From Bursaphelenchus xylophilus (taxonomy: Eukaryota > Nematoda > Chromadorea > Rhabditida > Aphelenchoididae): a stretch of DNA of 64,000 nucleotides. How positions within the stretch are numbered: the first letter of the stretch is position 1; each line of letters opens with the position of its first letter. The DNA lies in the NCBI GenBank assembly GCA_904066235.2, contig CAJFCV020000004.1:4526001-4590000 (forward strand), in the 5' to 3' direction. Below are positions 1-10,583 of this stretch, piece after piece. The position numbers were made by a program, and so were the translations under genes. Under the pieces are notes generated by a model. That model saw only the letters and a list, made by a program, of their open reading frames with translations. It did no database searches and had not been told where the DNA came from.

Positions 1-2735
1 CAAGTTGCCAACCCATTTTACACTTTTCAAATAAAGATTTAATCCTTCCGAAATCCCCCTACCTGATAAGGCGGCAACGGCTTGTTAACGCCGCTCTCCG
101 GGGATCTTGTAACCACAATAACCTTCGCTTCGCCATTTAAAAATACAAAATACAGTAGCGCTGATAACAAGCAGGACATGTCGAACATGTCCGGATACAA
201 GTAGATGTGCAGGGAAAGACAAGGGCCGAGATCCGTTGACTGTTCGACATTCCGTCACAAATTTATTTCGGTTTCCTCTTCGCTCGGCTGTGCAAATATG
301 CGGGACAATCGACGGCCGAGGTACAACGACAAGTCGACAGTCTGCATTCAAAGGCCATTGTTTTTGTCCAGCTGATGAAGAGAAGGATGGGCTTTATTAC
401 GTGAAGCACGTTGGGGGACATGGACTATATTCCAATTGCTGGTTGGGCGGGAGAAAAAAATGAGATGGCTAGCTGGGAGCTGAGAGGATAAAGAAGAGGA
501 GCTGACCGCTGCGAATTGTGGGGTTTGAAGCCGAGGAACAAAGATACGATGGGGCCAAAAAGTCCACATTTGATTTGTAAATAATACAGTCTTTTCTGAC
601 CGATCCTACGGAAATAAACCTTCTTTTCCATCAAAAAAATAATCTTTTTCCGTGAGCAAAATCCAACTTTCTGATTTTTTGGGCATTTCTGTGGACCAAC
701 ATTTAAAGATCAAGTGTAAAACAGTAGAGGGCAAAAAAAATTGGATGAGAGGCGGCTCTGACCATTAAATATCTTGGTCACACCCGAAAAGTATGACCTA
801 GACCTTGTAGTAAATGATCTATAGCTGGTCTAGAACGCGAGGTAAAATTTAAGGAAATCTGAACGCCAAGATTTAAAGATCCTCCTCTTACAATTAAATC
901 TAGACTTTGAACTGACCAAGTTTTCATCTCAAACAGACATGTTTGTGTCCCCGCAGGTTGTCGATGCAATGGAGATCAGATATGTAAATATATGTTTTCT
1001 ATCTATTTACAGCTCTTTTAAAAGCTGTTGTGAGTTCGATAATCAAGCGTGATTGGAAGAGGAACATCTTGTCGGAAAACAACCCAATTGTGTTTCCATT
1101 TGTCGCCAGTTGCAACTTTGGTCCTTTGATAACGTCGGCGACAGAAGTCATCAATTAAAATATCTCTGCCGATAACGAAACTTGAAGCCCCATTTTGTCC
1201 ATCTCCTCTTTTGTCACCTTTAAATTTTATTTTTGTATTACACAGTTGCAATTAGCACACATTTCCAACAGATTTTGTCTGCAAAATAAAGTTTTGACAC
1301 TTTAAAAGCGAGAGCAGAAACATAACTCTTGCAATTCTTATCGGGAAAAGAGTGTGGCGCCACTCCATGGAACGGTCCGCCCCTCCCAAAAGGAACTCTT
1401 ATTGCGATGTTCGGAGAGAGAGAAATCTATCACAGAAATTCACAGGGAATTCAGCGGTATTTTAGGGGGTACTGTTTTTAAAACTCACGTAAATTCGCGA
1501 CAGTTTGGAGGGGTTTTTGGAACTTTTTTGGGGTTATTATTGGATGCGAAGCAAATACTTTGTGCCTCAGATGATATAGAATTTATTGAAAATGTATAGA
1601 AGACACTTCGAAGAGCATTAGCCGAAAAATAATTTTTTTTAGAGTAAAATCTTTACTTGAAGTTTCAAAGTTTTGCCAATTGTCATCAAGAAACTCTTTA
1701 TAGCCCTTGATGTTTTCATACTTCAATTTTGATTCGAAAAAAGCGTTTTATCGAATTTTTTTGTTTGAAAATTCACAGTCAGTCTTCAATTTGCCCACCA
1801 AAGCCCAAGATTCCATCAAAAGTTACAATGCGCTTGCTCCCTACAGTAATAGATAATCGAATTAATTTCCGATGGTATCTGAATGGACCTCCAAAAAGGA
1901 AAAATTGCAGGAGAATATGACGAAATTTGGGAGAGAAGAATGTAAAGTCCAAAAACACAATTTTTTGTGGAGGATTGGAAGGGATAACTAAAGCTGAAGA
2001 AAATTTAATCCCTGACATAAGGGGATCTATGCATTTGGAAGCTTAAGAACATATTTCAGACATCTTTCTGGGGGTTATTCACATTTTTTTTCAAACAATT
2101 TTTTCGATTACTTTTATTTCAAACACTTATTTTTTCAATCCTTTGCCTTGATTCCTCCAAAACTTTAGTTTTTCACAACAGCCCCGTTCCCTCAGACTCT
2201 GAAATAAACGATTGATTGAACCCGCCATCTTATCTTCCCTTATCAGTCCACTCAGAAAACGATGATCTCGCTTGTTTCCGTCGATGAATTAGGGAATTGG
2301 ACTTGCCAAATGTGTCAATTCTCTGTTCCCTTTTCCCTTTCACGTTCCCTCCCAGATTCCTTGTTTTGTGGAGCTTTTACAGGCGGGAATTAGACGACCT
2401 TTCCCCCCGCGATTGATTGACCAGTCTCGATAAAGAGAAGAAATCTCGCCGATTATTCGGCTGCCTTTTGTTTTGTGGTGTTGTGTTCTGTTCTGTAAAT
2501 ACATTTGGGTTGAATTGCGGCTATAAAAGTCATCAAATTTGCGACAAATTTTATTTATGGTAAAGTATATGTATAAAAAGCAGAAAAATGGATTCGTTGT
2601 AGTTAATTTTTGTTGTGTAGAGGGTAATTTTAATGAGGAGTATTTCCCGCATAGCTTAGTTAAGGTTTATTCAACGTAAAGCTAGAATTTTACAACACTT
2701 ATTCGAAATTTTTACCTCAAATTTTGCAAAAGAGC
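1..2735. other. Left-edge non-coding stretch
   Basis: No gene could be built here. Reading frames are short, lack splice partners and are AT-rich. The one protein-like segment is the minus-strand frame at 1018-1251, listed separately. I see no tRNA-like or tandem repeat structure. Confidence 0.5.
1018..1251 (-). CDS. Possible terminal exon of an unrecognised gene
   Basis: A minus-strand frame ending in TAA at 1018 reads as a plausible, charged and compositionally balanced peptide (segments such as SSFVIGRDILIDDF and KWKHNWVVFRQDVPLP). A possible splice acceptor (AAATTTAAAG on the minus strand, near 1215) precedes the best part of it. I found neither a convincing start nor an upstream exon, and I do not recognise a family. 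It may be an exon of a gene not otherwise visible here, a pseudogene fragment, or chance. Confidence 0.2.
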   Translation of the reverse strand: MQLCNTKIKFKGDKRGDGQNGASSFVIGRDILIDDFCRRRYQRTKVATGDKWKHNWVVFRQDVPLPITLDYRTHNSF

Positions 2736-2826
2736 CGTCCAGATTTTTCGAAAAGGCTGTGAAATCTCGGGTATGGCTGCAAAGCTCGAGCCAAAATTTT
2801 CAGGAATTGATGCCCTTTTATGCGCT
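2736..2826 (-). repeat. Remnant of the 427-bp TIR element family
   Basis: About 90 bp resembles the reverse complement of the left third of the element at 23044-23470. Both share a TCTCGG block, a GCAAAGC block and the string TTTCAGGAATTGAT. Similarity by eye is roughly 70 percent over 60 bp. It directly abuts the transposon starting at 2830, suggesting nested insertion. Confidence 0.5.
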
Positions 2827-2829
2827 ATA

Positions 2830-3600
2830 CAGGGTGACCCAAAATAACGGAGACAAATTTTTTTAAGTGTCCCACCGCGAAAACAAGGCGTTAGAGAAAC
2901 ACAAGCGAGAGAGCATTATATTTTATAACACCTTCTCTAAACGCCATGAAAATTTGGTAGAATCATTGTGTCGCAGTAAAACGTTACAGCTTAACAAAGA
3001 TGCCTTGCGCCCTTTTTTTGGTCCTTAAGTTCCCCTGTGTTCCGTGGAGCCTGGGGGTACTACTGCTGCAGAGATGGCAAGTTCGTATGTTTCGCTATAC
3101 TACTAGGTCCCTATACAAGCAGTCGCTTAGGTTTCTAGGCTAAGGTTTCATTTCTCCGGTGGTGCCGACCTCCTCAACATTTAAGATCGCCTTTTTTTCA
3201 ATTTTTTCCATAAAAAATTAGTTTTTTAGAAATTTGAAGACGGTGCAGACATCACCGTTCCTTTTTTTTGTCGAAAAACGTGAGAATCATAAAACTGCGG
3301 CGTGTTTTGGCGAGCCGGATCACCGTGGTTTGTAAATCTTTTGTTTATTTATCATCGGATTTAGCGCTCGTTTTTGAATCAAATTTATTTTTTTGGAGGT
3401 CAAAAGTTCATCCGGAGTTTTGAATAGCTATAGTAAATTTGATAAAAAAATTTGTGATTATCGTTTGAGTTGCCTGAGGCCAAGATCCTTATATTTTTTT
3501 GAAAAAAATTCCATTTTAATTTTTTTGGGTCTTGGCGCGATTGTTTTTTATTTGATTCGTCCTAACTGCAATGCCCAAGATGGCCACAAAACGCTCATTT
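2830..3600 (+). mobile_element. Decayed copy of TA-flanked TIR transposon (left end only)
   Basis: The left end CAGGGTGACCCAAAATAACG is preceded by TA and continues collinearly with the complete element at 30745-31976: a block about cells CCCACCGCGAAAAC, then TGTCGCAGTAAAA, then GTGGTGCCGA/GTGGTACCGA. Similarity fades around 3240 but reappears near 3430-3460 and 3565-3600. No matching right inverted terminus was found, so this copy has lost its 3' end. No intact transposase frame is present; the frame at 3393-3605 inside it is not recognisable. Confidence 0.8.
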
Positions 3601-3815
3601 ATTGATGATAATCTTTTTTAAATGTGTTTTTTAATACTTTTACAATTTAATTCCATTCTCTTACTACGATGACGTCACTCTTTGAGAGTCATCTCACCCC
3701 ATTCTCAGTTGGAATTTAACCGCTAAACTTTGCCTTTGTAACCACTAATTTAATTTCCTTACAAAACTATTTGAAAACAAGCTTCAGAGCCCTCAAACTT
3801 GAGCCACTTTCGGAG

Positions 3816-6015
3816 ATGGTGATCAGAGAGCCTGAGGCATACGAAGATTTTTATATAAAGGTGGATGGGAAATGGGTAAAGATCACAAAAGAGACGTTGG
3901 CTTGGCATCCCGGGGGAAATGCGTTGACCACTTACAAGAACAAAGATGCCACCACCGTCTTTCACACATTCCACGTGGGATCCAAGAAGGCGTACAAGGC
4001 GTTGATGGACATGAGAAAGGAGCAAGGAGAGGTCGTCCCCGACTTTCAGGTCAAGGTAAGATGGGTAAAATACGAAGAAAAATTACATTCAATATGTCAC
4101 TTTATAGCTAGAGAGTTTTTTACAAAGTAGTTTGTCCTTGGCAAAAAATCTTTACAAAAATTTAAAAATCAAAATTGCCTAACAGTTTCACAAAATCTCA
4201 TGAGATTGAAAAAAATAGGTTCAAGAAGGCATATACTATAACCACGAGTAGTAGCTATAAAAATGAATATCATTGTCTCCAGTTTCCAAAAAAATTGCAG
4301 TTTACACAATCCCCTCTTTCCAGGACCCCACAATGTCCGAATTATACGATGTGAATATGGGGAAATGGGAGATGTCGGATGAGAAGGCCAAACAGATCGC
4401 TGAGAACTTTGACAAACTGCGGATGGAGGTCAGGGAAAAGGGTCTGCTGAATGGGGACAACCTTTTCTTTGCCCGCAAATTCACCGAAGCCATTGGCTTG
4501 ATCGGGATTGCCATTTACCTCCAATACCATCGAATTTACATTCCCTCGGCCCTGTTGATGGGATTGGCTTGGCAACAGCTGGGATGGATGATCCATGAGT
4601 ACTGTCATCATCAGCATTTCAAGGTATTATCACTGAAAATTTGCATATTTACAGAGTTTTATCCAAAACATTAGATTTTTGTCATCATTTTACATTTTTT
4701 CTTTTAGAATCCTCTGTGGAATGATTACATGTCTTACATTGTGGGCAATCTTCTCCAAGGGTTTTCTTCGAATGGATGGAAACATCAGCACAATGTTCAT
4801 CATGCTGCGACGAACGTCGTGGGCCGAGATGGGGACATTGATCTGATGCCCTTCTGGGCGACTGTGGCCTCCGATTTAAAGGTATTACTGAAGCAAAGCT
4901 TGGCTCTGAAATTTTGAAATTTCATATTCAAAAAGGTTGTTGTACAACAATAATTTTAGCTCTTGGAAGCAACTTCTTGGGTGATGCAGATGCTGCCCTA
5001 TCAACACATCTACTGGACCTTCTTCATGCCCTTCCTCCGACTCAGCTGGCTGGCCCAGTCGATCGGATTTGTGCTGTCCATGGACACAAGCTTCTATGAT
5101 GTGCGTTTCTACAATCTTTACCTTATTTTACATCTCCTTTTGTAGTTTTTTTTTAAATTTTTTCTATTAGATCTTATGCATAATATAAAAATCTCTCAGG
5201 TTCATCGCCAAAAAGCCAAGTACGAGCAGATCACCCTGTCCATCCACTGGTTCTTCGTCCTGCTCCAACTTTATTGCCTTCCGGATGTCCAGACCATGGT
5301 CACTTACTTCTTAATTTCCCAATTATTCGGCGGTTTCCTCTTGGCTCATGTGGTGACTTTCAATCATTACTCCACAGATAAGTTCTCTTGTAAGTTTTTA
5401 CAATTTTCAATAAACATAGACGGTAAAGGCGTGATAAAGTATTAATGTTACAGACAATGCGGCTATTCTGGAGAACTACCCCAGCCTTCAACTTTATACC
5501 ACCAGAAATATGCGTCCTGGTCGATTTATCGACTGGTTGTGGGGTGGATTGAACTATCAGATCGAGCATCATCTCTTCCCAACCATGCCCAGACACAATC
5601 TTAACAAAGTAAGTTAGTTTGCGTTGGGAACAGGGATTTAGAGGAAAAGGGGAAGACTTGACACATGAGTCGACTCTTTTCCTCGGAAAGAAGAAGTCGA
5701 GGGGAGAGGGGTAGGTTTTGATGAAGCTGAACCATTAAGGCGTCATTTTCTCAAAGCGTTTACTTGCTAAAATTTACAAAAATCGAGGACAACACTTGAC
5801 CCAAGAGTCAAGTCTTCCTGTCAGTCGCCAAATTGAAAACTCAATAATTTCAGGTGATGCCTATGGTGAAAAAGTTCTGTAAAGAGAACGATCTTCCCTA
5901 TATGGTGGACGACTATTTGACTGGCTGGCAATATGAGATCGAGCAGTTCAGAAATGTGGCCATAATGGCCGGGAAAATTGTGAATAAGGTGCGGGAGCCG
6001 AGGAAGGCGTTTTGA
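3816..6015 (+). CDS. fat-4: Cytochrome b5-fused front-end delta-5 fatty acid desaturase (FAT-4 type)
   Basis: Seven exons: 3816-4055, 4324-4623, 4708-4881, 4960-5100, 5200-5389, 5454-5608, 5854-6015, giving 453 aa (C. elegans FAT-4 is about the same length). The enzyme puts the delta-5 double bond into C20 polyunsaturated fatty acids (for example dihomo-gamma-linolenate to arachidonate) in the ER membrane. An N-terminal cytochrome b5 domain carries the haem motif HPGG (31-34). The three desaturase histidine boxes are HEYCHH (171-176), HNVHH (208-212) and QIEHH (384-388); the glutamine in the last is typical of front-end desaturases. The start [20 protein letters not shown] and the motif [11 protein letters not shown] favour FAT-4 over the delta-6 enzyme FAT-3. 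A polyadenylation signal AATAAA lies at 6050. I judge the family certain and the delta-5 assignment very likely. Confidence 0.95.
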
Positions 6016-6482
6016 AAAAAATGACAAATAGAACATGTTACTTATTACCAATAAAGCATAAAACAAAAAATTAGAATATTATTCATGCAATCAAGCTAAA
6101 TGGAATCACGGTTTTTATGGACTGCCTTCCGGAAGTCGCCAAGAATACGGTATTTGTGTAAATATTACGTAATAATTAGGGAAACCTGACTAATTACTCT
6201 TTTATAATTGGTCCCAGCTTAATAACAGTTGGATGTCTCGTAATTTTTGAGGGATTGGGTTGCCGTAATTAGAAAATTTTAATTTTTTTCGACAAAAAAT
6301 TTCGATTGCTTTATCAAAATACGCCCAAAATTTGCGCTATTTCTTTGAAATTCTAATCTTATTTTGCGTCATCAACTTTGGTACCCTTTCCAACTTGAAA
6401 AAATATCATATTGATCAAAACAACTATTTATAGAACGATAACAGTGGCTATAAAAAACGGTTCATCAAAATTTTGTCAAAAA
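6016..6482. other. Intergenic: fat-4 3' end to peptide gene
   Basis: AT-rich, includes the fat-4 polyadenylation signal and the presumed promoter of the peptide gene at 6483. No other feature seen. Confidence 0.5.
6050..6055 (+). terminator. Polyadenylation signal of fat-4
   Basis: AATAAA, 35 bp behind the stop codon. Confidence 0.7.
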
Positions 6483-6716
6483 ATGCGGCTACTTACTTCC
6501 CTGTTCATTTTTATTTTCTTCGGACTCCTTGTTTATAATGTCAAGGCGCACTGTAAGGAAGCTGTTTGTGTAACACTGTGTCGTTCGGTCTGCAAGACCC
6601 GTCGGACCAGCTGCAGAAGCGCCTATTGCGAGGACAAGGACTGCGATTTCGAATGTAATCCTAGGAACAAGTTTGGCAAAAAATTTGGAAAATTTAAAAG
6701 AGTGTTCATTGATTGA
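6483..6716 (+). CDS. Small secreted cysteine-rich peptide
   Basis: A single-exon frame of 77 aa. The start at 6483 is chosen because it opens a typical signal peptide: Met-Arg, a hydrophobic core rich in Phe, Leu and Ile, then a likely cleavage after Val-Lys-Ala near residue 22. The mature part has eight cysteines spaced C-x4-C-x3-C-x3-C-x6-C-x4-C-x4-C-x3-C, which would allow four disulfides, followed by a lysine-rich tail (KKFGKFKRVF). Such architecture is common in secreted antimicrobial and other nematode effector-like peptides, but I recognise no named family and cannot assign an activity. AATAAA at 6826 fits its 3' end. The frame extends upstream without a stop to 6411, but that part lacks a signal sequence. 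Confidence 0.6.
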   Translation: MRLLTSLFIFIFFGLLVYNVKAHCKEAVCVTLCRSVCKTRRTSCRSAYCEDKDCDFECNPRNKFGKKFGKFKRVFID

Positions 6717-7441
6717 TACCAGAACAAGAGAATTCATCAAAATCAACTTCGGATCTGGTAAATTTCCATTTTAAATGTAAGATAATATTTATTGAATTTG
6801 GAAAAGTTGCATATGTTCTGAAGTAAATAAAATAAAATGTGCACGGGATTCTCGTTGTTATTACTAGTCGTCTTTGCCTTATTTTACGTTTTTTTGACTG
6901 ACAGTAACTTTGCTTATCTCCAGAATCCTAATGAAAACATGCATTCATACATTGATGCAAGGCGAATATTGCAACTTTACATATAAGGCTGTTTATCAGC
7001 AGTTGCACAAAATAAGGAATTTGTAGCCTATTGTCGGGGTTTGAATTAAAGCAAACATTACGAAAACATGATTATTGTAATATTTATCTGTTTACCGGCG
7101 CGTTCTGTAGTCGGAAAAATCATTTCTTTGCACGTACCGTACTCCTAAATTCGGTCAATCGGTACATAAGAGGCCCCGATAAGACTTACATTGTAATTTT
7201 CGAATCAAAAACTTTTATTTTTACTTTATATTTACCAACCTTTACTTGAAATTTTTAGCTAAAAAACTGTTCATGTCACAATAAACTCTTCAGCTTTCGT
7301 TTCAATCAACATTTTTCACAAATTTCCGCATTTCCACCAACATCTTATATTCTACCAGACATTAAGGTCAACAAATCCCATGAAACCTTGAATAAAACAA
7401 TTATTATTAATAACAACATAACAAAAACAAAATATTAACAA
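6717..7441. other. Intergenic, convergent gene ends
   Basis: Holds the 3' ends of the peptide gene (+) and the 472-aa gene (-). AATAAA at 6826-6831. Nothing else supported. Confidence 0.5.
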
Positions 7442-9545
7442 CTATTCAACAATTTCAATGTCCTTATCGCCCAGTAGTTGGAGGGTAACATCGTTAAATT
7501 TGCATTCGACATTAAAAAGACCCCTTCTTTCTCCATCGACTGTAGGGGGATCGTCTACGGAGGCGATGTATTCCCAACTCTGGGGATTGAAGGAGAAACT
7601 AGAACACTCCACGATATCACACAGGGATTCGAAGAATTCAAATTGATAACCCATTTCCTGAAATTTAAATTATATTGTACTTGATCCAAAGTTTGGTCAA
7701 GAAAATTTTTATAAAAATAAATTTTAAATGTTCAAACGACAAACGTTCGCTTTCTCCAGTATTTTCTCACAAACTTCATTCAATAAAACCCTATAAAGTT
7801 TCAAAAAAAATATCATCACCATCCTTATACACACACAATATTCACTTACCGAGAGAGGCATGTTCACATTCACATTACTGATAAAAAACAGCCTCTGACG
7901 AGCCTTCATCAATTCCAAAACGTCTTGAAGAGCCTTGACGATCTTCTTCAACACCGGAATATGATCTTCGTATCTTCTACAATTGATGCAGGTATCCACA
8001 CAGACCTCAACTTTACAATTTGGAGCAACTCTCTCCAATTCGGTTAGTATCTCCTCGTAATATTCCAAAGTCTTTTTGTCAAACATATCTGCGAATTTCG
8101 CTTCCATCCTTAGGACTTCCAATTTTGGCATTTCTGGGAGTCTAAAGTAATAAAAAAATTAATCAAAATGATAAAGATAAACTCACGGAAGATACTGAAG
8201 CAGGGCTAAAAAGTTAGAGTCGTCCAGATACAATTCTTTGCAAGGATAGAGGAAAGCTTCAGCCAGATCTGAAATTATATTGTTTTAGAGGTCAAAACGG
8301 AGCAATAAAAATTTTTTTTTAATTGCGTAACTTTCCAACTCAAGAAACTACGGTTTTTAAATAAACGTTAATACTCTAACACTCTTATTCAAACCACTTA
8401 CAGCTCTCCCTGACCAAAATAGCCTTCTGTTCCGCCAAAAATTCCCAATTCTCATCTCCTCCCGGGATTTCCGACGCGATTTGAATATCATTCTTCATGA
8501 AGAGACAGCTGGGGATCCCTTCGTATGCAAACATCTTCATTGGTGCTATGCCATAGTGCAGATATTCTGTATCATACTCCCCAAATTTTCCGACCTTCAA
8601 CTTGGCATCTGACAGTAATTGGTCGACAACTCGAGTTCGAAGATTCGAATCTATCTCCAATGAGATGTCCAGTTCTAATAACGTAGTACCGTAATCTTAA
8701 AATAGCACTTACTTTTGGCCAAGTAAATCAACTTTACGACATGTTTATCGACACAAATGTCATTGGCAGAGTAATATTTTCTGACGAATATCACTCCTTT
8801 GTCCGCACTAGTATCGCCCAAGTAACATAACCAGGCGAGTAGGCAAATATTTTGGCTGTAGAAGTAAATATAGCAGCGGGAAGAGGTGATATAAAAGGAA
8901 GATGGGACGGCAGCGATACTATCGGAACTTCCGAGGAGCGTGGAGAAGATGCGGTTGGAACAGAGCTGAAAGTAAGGCAAAAGTAATAAGTAATCCAACC
9001 AGATAATTACTTTTTTTGGTTAGGGAACACAAAAAACAAACATCGTTTGGAAAAAAATTGTAGTGTCATATAAAAAATATTAGAAAATTGGTTGCATCTA
9101 CACAAAATATAAGACAAATATGTGAGAAGTCACCCATAGCAGCCATTTGGACGACCGAAACGACAAAAACCAAGTCGAAATATCAACTTTTGTATCAAAT
9201 ATACCCAGTGTAATACAACAAAACTCAAACAAAAACTCTTACCAGAAACCTTAACATCCTCTGAGATAACTGAGATTGATGGGCAAATTCCATATTGCGC
9301 TGAGCAGCACTTGAATAAAACCGAAAGTAATCCAGTACAAATTTCCGGAGCTTCAGGGGACTCTCTTTCTTCTCTTTTATCTCTTCCTCATCTTTATCAG
9401 ATCCAGAAGTGGAGGCAGCCGAAGAACAAGCATCAACACTCTCCTCAAATGTAGTGGTTGGGTTGTCTGTAGACTCTTCGGTTAGAGCATTAAGACCATA
9501 TTCATCAGAAGATGAGTGACCAAAAGATGGAGAAGCTTCAGGCAT
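7442..9545 (-). CDS. Unrecognised 472-aa nematode protein with acidic N-terminus
   Basis: Six exons on the minus strand: 9545-9243, 8965-8713, 8674-8402, 8268-8187, 8141-7850, 7657-7442; all junctions are in phase. The start codon follows one base after a strong acceptor (CGTTTTTTTAG, 9547 and beyond), consistent with spliced-leader addition. Residues 1-60 are acidic and serine/threonine rich, then a basic stretch (KLRKFVLDYFRFY). The rest mixes hydrophobic and charged residues with segments such as LLQYLPLPEMPKLEVLRM and VDTCINCRRYEDHIPVL that recall the leucine-rich, F-box-associated proteins expanded in nematodes. No F-box or catalytic motif was recognised, so that resemblance is only a guess. 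The exon structure strongly supports a real gene. Confidence 0.7.
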
Positions 9546-9701
9546 CCTAAAAAAACGGTAATAGAACGTGGAATTCGATGGGTATAGAAGAAAACCGCGA
9601 TAAAATAAGCGAAAAAAGGATGTAGAAGACGATTTCAAAACATTTTATTATCTATTGTCGCTCTTCAAAAGAAAAACAGCAAATGACTCATCGCCTGAGG
9701 T

Positions 9702-9932
9702 ATGTTTCCAAAAAAAGTACATAATAAAAAAATTGTAAGTGTAACAAAACCACAACTCTGGCAAATTGAAGGCGTGTTATCAACAGACCACGTAAAGTTG
9801 AGTCAGAAAAATATTTTTTTAATTTGTTGCGAAGTGCCACGAATTATTGATTGGAACGAAATGTCAGAAATAAGGTTAAAGTTGAAAGAATTGTACCCGC
9901 AAGGGTTTGTATGGGACCTAAATTATAAATAA
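9702..9932 (+). CDS. Possible small gene, 76 aa, unknown
   Basis: An ATG-initiated frame of 76 codons lies divergently from the 472-aa gene and just beyond its trans-splice region. The second half reads as a plausible globular peptide (DWNEMSEIRLKLKELYPQGF). There is no signal peptide and no recognised domain. A GTAAGT inside the frame near 9736 and a GAGGTATG near 9699 could equally be splice donors, so the true structure is unclear. It may be noise. Confidence 0.3.
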   Translation: MFPKKVHNKKIVSVTKPQLWQIEGVLSTDHVKLSQKNIFLICCEVPRIIDWNEMSEIRLKLKELYPQGFVWDLNYK

Positions 9933-10583
9933 AAAAAATCTCAAAATTGGTCTGATCCTACTTTTGAAGTGGATTACTAGAACTCTTTTTTTACTAATTG
10001 TAAGATAGGTGAAAAAGAAGCGATGTAAATAAAGAACGTGGGTTTTTGAAACGTTTTATCTCTTTCTCCTTTTTCAAATCAGAAAAGAGAATTACTCAAT
10101 GCCCAAATGCAATTTGTGAGTTATCAGATAACAAAAATGTTTGGCATGACCTGTTCTCTCATCACTTACTATCATACATTTAATTACCTGACTAGCACCC
10201 TCATGGAGAACAAGTCATCTCTACTTTCGGACAGGTTCCTCGTCAGATGTGTATTATTCCAGCATTTTTTAGTCAACTAATTGTCAAATTTAAGTCTCCC
10301 ATCTTGGGTATCATCACAAAAGTACTTGCAGATGATTTTTAAATGGTGTAATGGCAAGTGCAATGTCAAGCGTTTTTAGAAATTTTTGAAGTAAAGAAAA
10401 ATTTATTGTAAAACATCATTTTTATAGACAATACTTTCAACTATAGCAATGAACAATACCAGGGAATAAATAGTGAAATAAATATTAATTTTACCGAATT
10501 GGACAAGGAATATTACAAAAAAGGCATGAGTAAAAGGCAAATCGTCAGATTACAATTTAAAATTACACAAAATTATTATTAAC
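9933..10583. other. Intergenic, 3' flank of nhr-67
   Basis: AT-rich DNA downstream of nhr-67. No coding or repeat structure seen. Confidence 0.5.
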
